NCBI GenBank assembly: GCA_017420625.1
Contig: JAFOIR010000409.1
Location: 1-6,113 of the forward strand
Direction of reading: 5' to 3'
DNA from: Bacillota bacterium
GTDB taxonomy: Bacteria; Bacillota_A; Clostridia; Lachnospirales; Bianqueaceae
Length of the DNA stretch: 6,113 nt
Position 1 is the first letter of the stretch; each line of letters begins with the position of its first letter. A model generated the notes under the pieces. That model ran no database searches. It was not told where the DNA came from and was given only the letters and a program-made list of their open reading frames with translations. Of this stretch, positions 3,501 to 6,113 are shown piece after piece. The translations under genes were made by a program, and so were the position numbers.

Positions 3501-6113
3501 GCGACGGGATATCCGTCTTCGCCAAGATTAGTGGAAAGCAGACCCTGAGTGGGGGGTGCATTCAGACCTCCGCTGCTGCTGCCCAGGAAAGTGTTCTGTT
3601 TGGAATTGTTGTTGCCGAAGTCGATCAGTTTCATGGTAATACCGTACTGCGTGTGATCCACGGTCGGTATTTCGATCAGTTCACCTGCCGGAGGTGCATC
3701 CTGCAGGAGAGCGAAATAGAAGTCTTCCGCTTCCGAGAAGGAACAGGAAACGAGCTTGCCGTTTTCTGCTTTGACACCGGCATATGCATAATAAGGATCA
3801 TCCCAGGCAATCAGGGTGGTGTAGTACTGTCCGTAGCGGCGGCCATCCATATTGATGCCCACGGGGCTCTTGGAAAGAACTTTGCCATCCGTGATCTGCG
3901 GGGCGATGAAGTTCCCGGAATAGGGATTCTTCAATTCATAATAATAATTCGGCTCACCGGTAACTTCGTCATAATATTCGGTAACGTTCCAGAGCAGAGT
4001 GTTCAGTTTCGTACCGATCCACTGGATCACATCACCGCTCTCACTGCAGGGAACCAGATCGCCGTTGTGGTCCACAGCCCAGAAGAAATATCTCTTCTTC
4101 TGCTCGTCCCAGGTTCTGGTATAAAGGATAACACGGGATCCGTTCGTCACCTGGCTTGCATCAGAGACGCTTACCTTGGCTGCCGAATAGATAACGAAAT
4201 CCTCATCGGTAAGTTCAGACAGTTCCACCAGATTCAGATATTCTCTGGCGTCCGTGGCCTTGTCTGTATCTGTTTTGAAAATATTGTCTTTGAAGATAAC
4301 CGCATAGCCATCACAGACAAGCCTGAGTGCGCCTGCAAACTCATCGGTACCGGGGATCACGGAAAACGCGGTAGCAGATTCTTTTCCCCCCAGTCCCAGC
4401 ACGCCGCCGGTGAGGGTCAGATATTGTCTGGCATCGCCCTCGCCGCTGCTGAGCTGATACGTGTCTTTACCCGCATAGTGGAAAGTCCACTGTGTGAGGC
4501 TGCTGTTTCTTGCAACATAATAGGTGTCTCTGTCACCAGTACTGAAGATTCTGACAGCCATTGACCGTGCTTCCAGTCCTTTCGACACAGCAGCTGCCAT
4601 CAGACCTTCGCCGTAAATGCTGTTGCTGTAGTTCATCAGGCCATAGGTCATGCCGTCAAATCCATACGGATCTTCATTGATCTCGAAAGATTCCGCAAAG
4701 GTCATAGCGATCCGGCAATTGTTCGCATTGTTATTATCGGTGTAGAAGCGGATGCCGTTACCGCTGTTGGAATGCTGTACCCACTTTTTCTGATCAGCGA
4801 TCTTGATATAGAATCGGCCGCTGGTGGCGACGCTGATATCAAAAACAGTCTTCTCGGTGGTACTGAGACCAGCCAGGTTGCCGCTTTTATTGTAGACATA
4901 CTGCCGAACGCCATTCACATCGGTGGCCATATAGAATCGGTTGCCGGAGCTGTCTGCTGCTTCCAGAAACCACACCGCTGCAGAAGAGATGGCTTTGGTC
5001 TCCACAAATGCGGATGAACCATTCAATGTACTGGAGAAATACTGTTCCTGATTATCACGGTAGACCGACAGATAAAATCCCTTTGCTGCGGATGTACTTA
5101 CCAGATCGGTCATAGATTCTGCCGGGATTCCTTCCGGAACCATTGGAGGAGGTGCCTGTACGACAGAGTATACAGAAAATCCTTCCGTATCGAATGCAAT
5201 ATCACCGTCCACGACGGTAGTTTCCATTACTTCCGGAGTCTCTCCGAAGTGAACGACAGAAAGATCTTCTTCCAGGACTTCTTCGTCCAGAAGTCGGATC
5301 ACCACATTCACTTCACTCTGAGGCTGATACTCTTCGCCAGTTTCCGGATTGACGATCGTAATATCGAACAGACGAATCATATTGACGTTTTCAGGTTCCA
5401 GACCGGCGGCTTCCATAGTCTCTTCTGCATAGCTCTCATAGGCCGCTTCGCTGCTGGTAATCTCGAAAACAGCCAGCACGGCTGTTGCCGGGATCATTGC
5501 CTTCTCATCATAGGTTACCGTTATTTCATAGGTCCGGCCGTCAGTGGCAGTCAGGCTTCCCGCAGTATAGACGATCTCTTCGGGTTTGCTTTCCTCAGCA
5601 CTGCTGTCTTCGGTCTTGCTGTCTTCGGTATTGCTGTCTTCAGTTTTTCCTTCTACATTCTTATCATCAGACTTGCTGTTTTCGCTGTTCTCTTCAATAT
5701 TGCTTTCTTCAGTTTTGCTGTTTTCGTCTTGATCTTCAGTCTTGCTTTCTTCCGTTTCTACTTGAGAATCTTCGTTATGAACGCTTCCTTCGGAATCGTT
5801 TCCTTCAGTAACTGCTATAGAATCTTCTTCGGACTCAGTTCCTTCAGTCGTATCCATAGATGAATCCTCGGCATTGCTGTCTTCCGCCGATTCCTTAGAT
5901 TCTTCTGATTGATCTTTCTCGGATTCATTTCCTTCAGATTCTTTCTCAGAATCTTCTGCGGTATTATTCCCTTCAGTCGCTGCTGCAGATTCTTCGGACT
6001 GAGTTTCTTCGGATGAATTCTCAGATGAATCCTTGGCACTGCTTCCTTCCGTCGATTCCTTAGATTCTTCTGATTGATCTTTCTCGGATTCATTTCCTTC
6101 AGATTCCTTAACA
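533..6113 (-). CDS. Giant wall-anchored adhesin: acidic repeats, beta head, fibro-slime domain, Cna-B/SpaA-like stalk, sorting signal (5' end outside window)
   Basis: At least 1859 residues, with the frame open to the right edge. The stop is TAA at 533-535, followed in frame by a second TAA (530-532). Residue numbers here count from Met at 5857, which is an internal methionine. Domains in order: 85 upstream residues plus 1-94, Ser/Glu/Asp-rich low complexity; 96-234, a beta module ending in FSVYSVV; 249-735, a large beta-rich head; 742-1038, a fibro-slime/PA14-like domain with GHD (922-924), GDDDFW (931-936) and DLGGIH (946-951); about 1046-1728, five Ig-like Cna-B/SpaA-type domains; LPAPTG (1731-1736); a hydrophobic segment 1747-1766; then the tail RKTRTDEE. 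Sparse cysteines and extracellular domain types fit a surface protein covalently attached by a sortase. The signal peptide must lie beyond the window. Likely role (inference): adhesin or pilus-tip subunit binding host, mucin or plant glycans. The ligand is unknown. The gene ends in a strong terminator and precedes a pilin-like gene. Confidence 0.93.
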   Translation of the reverse strand, partial: VKESEGNESEKDQSEESKESTEGSSAKDSSENSSEETQSEESAAATEGNNTAEDSEKESEGNESEKDQSEESKESAEDSNAEDSSMDTTEGTESEEDSIAVTEGNDSEGSVHNEDSQVETEESKTEDQDENSKTEESNIEENSENSKSDDKNVEGKTEDSNTEDSKTEDSSAEESKPEEIVYTAGSLTATDGRTYEITVTYDEKAMIPATAVLAVFEITSSEAAYESYAEETMEAAGLEPENVNMIRLFDITIVNPETGEEYQPQSEVNVVIRLLDEEVLEEDLSVVHFGETPEVMETTVVDGDIAFDTEGFSVYSVVQAPPPMVPEGIPAESMTDLVSTSAAKGFYLSVYRDNQEQYFSSTLNGSSAFVETKAISSAAVWFLEAADSSGNRFYMATDVNGVRQYVYNKSGNLAGLSTTEKTVFDISVATSGRFYIKIADQKKWVQHSNSGNGIRFYTDNNNANNCRIAMTFAESFEINEDPYGFDGMTYGLMNYSNSIYGEGLMAAAVSKGLEARSMAVRIFSTGDRDTYYVARNSSLTQWTFHYAGKDTYQLSSGEGDARQYLTLTGGVLGLGGKESATAFSVIPGTDEFAGALRLVCDGYAVIFKDNIFKTDTDKATDAREYLNLVELSELTDEDFVIYSAAKVSVSDASQVTNGSRVILYTRTWDEQKKRYFFWAVDHNGDLVPCSESGDVIQWIGTKLNTLLWNVTEYYDEVTGEPNYYYELKNPYSGNFIAPQITDGKVLSKSPVGINMDGRRYGQYYTTLIAWDDPYYAYAGVKAENGKLVSCSFSEAEDFYFALLQDAPPAGELIEIPTVDHTQYGITMKLIDFGNNNSKQNTFLGSSSGGLNAPPTQGLLSTNLGEDGYPVAASGSLGLLFAGAQEVNHLFAGSTYQGSAYYEYDSTQNFASIRPDGNFVVYKELGTTDLNDRASLKHGQFFPFDDLDPTKFASVNNENLYTAEMTPLEDSDPRKYEPMYLISKPNYYFGVEIEASFVQTPNGLDAWGHDIVYEFTGDDDFWLYVDGELVIDLGGIHSALPGTVNFSTGEVSVYSTKTTLREIFRSNYIARGLTEKEINEKLDEIFELKASGNYVFKDYSTHTMRIFFMERGAGASNLHMRFNLASVKPGQILLSKEISGTEKADYALAEYAFQIWYEVRGENGQYEWRRLDPYTDTQSTINVAYLNSNIPTRYTSYYVPAGGNTGYGDVYLLSAGQTVTISLPEDTIRYQIVECGVSTQVYDNVYINDVQAAGSDNGSGRKDFATTPAMISERARVTFNNHVSPEAKRTLTIQNLLFDAEDKYVSDDPTGFTFRLSLGGENEQNLTPAGMQEYYVKDSTGAYCRWDASAQRFVSIGKYSFDDLSTDEKRTIVYYTSMNGAISKIPGGYSIEVRDLLVGTRFRIEEKASEVPAGYSFIRYAREAGTYFTEAGEDVNYGIIRDNANPIVEVHNRRGFGLTVQVSWSDEAYMLRHGDVYTAVYAGGKLIENTVRLVAQNKVYYYWDVLPEGAESLDDLIVREVKVNGENVEPIEEGGILSVSAQSKEENAEAIYDYSVSYMVGTPSGTAANVRTDLISNDRFGVRLVVVDENGKALPGAVFHLVDADGRAVGSELYTSDEYGLITVAYIHAGSWYSLEQVKAPGGYVGLETVVQFRTDIESGKLEIMETIAGTTISQGEDQMATLEVRNIPFELAIQIVGRNVSDATSPLANAHFALHREVSVDQVTAMDYEPIEGFEDLVSDENGYISGISSALPAGTYYLKQLKTQDSFRKITTPIRFTIDEMGRVNLTDHENAAMDKEATDKLVRYSIIIENVQELPAPTGYETEEQTRSSWVLLAAGLALALTLIIPWLLRKTRTDEE
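536..667 (-). other. C-terminal cell-wall sorting signal (LPAPTG, hydrophobic helix, charged tail)
   Basis: The last 44 residues have the three-part layout of a sortase substrate: LPAPTG (650-667; residues 1731-1736), ten polar residues, a roughly 20-residue hydrophobic stretch starting SSWVLLAAGLALAL, and the tail RKTRTDEE. The motif is not a strict LPXTG. Aligned on the TG, it reads PAPTG, with Pro and Ala where Leu and Pro are expected. The tail has basic residues first, then unusually acidic ones. The architecture makes sortase anchoring likely. Which sortase class accepts this motif cannot be told. Confidence 0.82.
674..2722 (-). other. Stalk of five Ig-like Cna-B/SpaA-type domains
   Basis: By eye I divide residues 1046-1728 into five units. 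B (about 1046-1197) begins ILLSKEISG and ends VTFNNHV. C (1203-1366) contains RIEEKASEVPAGY and ends VEVHN. D (1370-1480) has a Cna-B-like WSDE start and YYYWDVLP. E (1493-1602) has the SpaA pattern DENGKALPGAVFHL and APGGY and ends EVRN. F (1604-1728) has PLANAHFALH and PAGTYYL and ends IIENV. Such domains form rigid stalks and are often locked by a Lys-Asn isopeptide bond catalysed by Glu or Asp. Only unit B clearly keeps all three residue types in register (Lys1050, Glu1148, Asn1194/1195). Boundaries are approximate. Confidence 0.75.
2744..3634 (-). other. Fibro-slime / PA14-like domain of the adhesin
   Basis: Residues 742-1038 run from MKLIDFGNNNSKQN to MRIFFMERGAGASNLHMRFN. The diagnostic core is GHDIVYEFTGDDDFW, followed by LYVDGELVIDLGGIHS. 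This is the hallmark of fibro-slime domains, first named from Fibrobacter and Dictyostelium proteins and related to PA14 beta sandwiches that often bind carbohydrate. The Asp cluster and the DLGGIH loop are intact, so the fold and possible metal or sugar binding are probably functional. It sits between the head and the stalk, a position suited to ligand binding or presentation. Confidence 0.85.
3653..5113 (-). other. Large beta-rich head region of the adhesin, family not firmly recognised
   Basis: Residues 249-735 are rich in Tyr, Phe, Gly and Asn, with many short strand-like segments and little predicted helix. The first part (249-395) has repeated patterns such as FYLSVYRDN, RFYMATDVN, RFYIKIADQ and GIRFYTDNN, suggestive of a beta-trefoil or fascin/ricin-like repeat. 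From FDGMTYGLMNYSNS (400 on) the sequence changes character and includes VILYTRTWDE, AVDHNGDLVPC, NPYSGNFIAPQ and YYAYAGVKAENGKLVSC. I think similar segments occur in other large Firmicute Cna-B proteins, but I cannot name the family. The role as an adhesive head is inference. Confidence 0.6.
5156..5572 (-). other. N-terminal beta module of the adhesin (unnamed)
   Basis: Residues 96-234 run from VYTAGSLTATDGRTYEITVT through IRLFDITIVNPETGEEYQPQ and SEVNVVIRLLDEEVLEEDLS to FDTEGFSVYSVV. The pattern of alternating strands, a FDI-x-I-x-NPETGEE hairpin and a closing FSVYSVV strand recurs, to my memory, in gut Firmicute Cna-B adhesins between an acidic linker and the functional head. ZU5-like folds are one possibility. 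It may be a spacer or folding module. A short Pro-rich hinge (APPPMVPEG) separates it from the head. Confidence 0.55.
5600..5644 (-). repeat. Three tandem 15-bp units encoding TEDSx
   Basis: Units at 5600-5614, 5615-5629 and 5630-5644 share the core TTGCTGTCTTCGGT on the plus strand, with one or two changes each. On the coding strand they read TEDSN, TEDSK and TEDSS. Degenerate relatives continue toward 5770. Because the unit is a multiple of three, gain or loss would keep the frame. Confidence 0.85.
5888..5941 (-). repeat. Long direct repeat, downstream copy (identical 54 bp)
   Basis: These 54 bases match 6053-6106 exactly, at a spacing of 165 bp (55 codons). Similarity continues beyond the exact core: the stretch 5860-5878 resembles 6025-6043 with two differences. 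The repeat encodes ESEGNESEKDQSEESKES. Confidence 0.93.
6053..6106 (-). repeat. Long direct repeat, upstream copy (identical 54 bp)
   Basis: This is the partner of 5888-5941. The window ends seven bases further on, so more copies of the 165-bp unit may follow in the missing 5' part of the gene. Confidence 0.93.

Larger units (their letters stand above)
5576..6112 (-). repeat. Acidic Ser/Glu/Asp low-complexity coding region
   Basis: About 179 codons, 85 of them upstream of the Met at 5857, are almost entirely Ser, Glu, Asp, Thr, Asn, Lys and Gly. The units look like SEESKES, KTEDS and EGNESE. The DNA is strikingly pyrimidine-rich on the plus strand (TTC, CTT and TCT repeats). Such a segment after the signal peptide probably forms an extended, highly negative, disordered spacer. 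It contains a 165-bp-period repeat and a 15-bp tandem repeat. Confidence 0.9.

Noticed and set aside
533..5857. Treating the ATG at 5857 as the start of the adhesin
   Set aside because: The frame is open to the window edge with the same composition, a repeat unit spans the site, and no signal peptide would follow.
5815..6093. A minus-strand frame giving a basic, Arg/Lys/Asn-rich repetitive 92-residue peptide
   Set aside because: It is the out-of-frame reading of the acidic repeat region. Its apparent repeats are those of the real gene.
5576..6112. CRISPR-like or mobile repeat array
   Set aside because: The repeats are in-frame, coding and degenerate, without uniform spacers or terminal inverted repeats.

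Overview
The window looks like part of a cell-surface (sortase/pilus-type) locus from a Gram-positive Firmicute. A gut-type Clostridia, probably Lachnospiraceae or a relative, is the best guess. This rests on the roughly balanced base composition, the strong AGGAG-like ribosome site, the Cna-B/SpaA-like adhesin domains, the C-terminal sorting signal and the Gram-positive style signal peptide. The genus cannot be told from the sequence. Everything coding lies on the minus strand, so the genes read from right to left. Layout from right to left: (1) Positions 6113 to 533 are one very large, uninterrupted coding region, cut off at its 5' end by the window edge. It encodes at least 1859 residues of a wall-anchored adhesin. 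In order it has a Ser/Glu/Asp-rich low-complexity stretch with internal repeats, a conserved-looking beta module, a large beta-rich head that I cannot assign firmly, a fibro-slime (PA14-like) domain with a GDDDFW signature, five immunoglobulin-like Cna-B/SpaA-type domains, and an LPAPTG sorting signal with a hydrophobic helix and a basic/acidic tail. (2) Positions 316 to 532 are intergenic. They hold a strong intrinsic terminator for the large gene, AT-rich direct and inverted repeats, a credible sigma-A-type promoter, an A-rich leader and a ribosome binding site. (3) Positions 315 to 1 are the first 105 codons of a second secreted protein, with a clear signal peptide and the start of what looks like a pilin-type (Spy0128/isopeptide-linkage-like) domain. 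It continues past the left edge. Interpretation (inference): the large protein is a tip or ancillary adhesin and the smaller one a shaft or backbone pilin candidate. A sortase or signal peptidase gene would be expected just beyond the left edge. The terminator and separate promoter between them suggest that the smaller, presumably more abundant, subunit is expressed independently. No RNA genes, insertion sequences, CRISPR arrays or plus-strand genes could be supported. The most unusual points are the apparent loss of isopeptide-forming residues in most of the stalk domains, the non-canonical sorting motif, the 165-bp-period repeat in the acidic N-terminal region and the large unassigned head.
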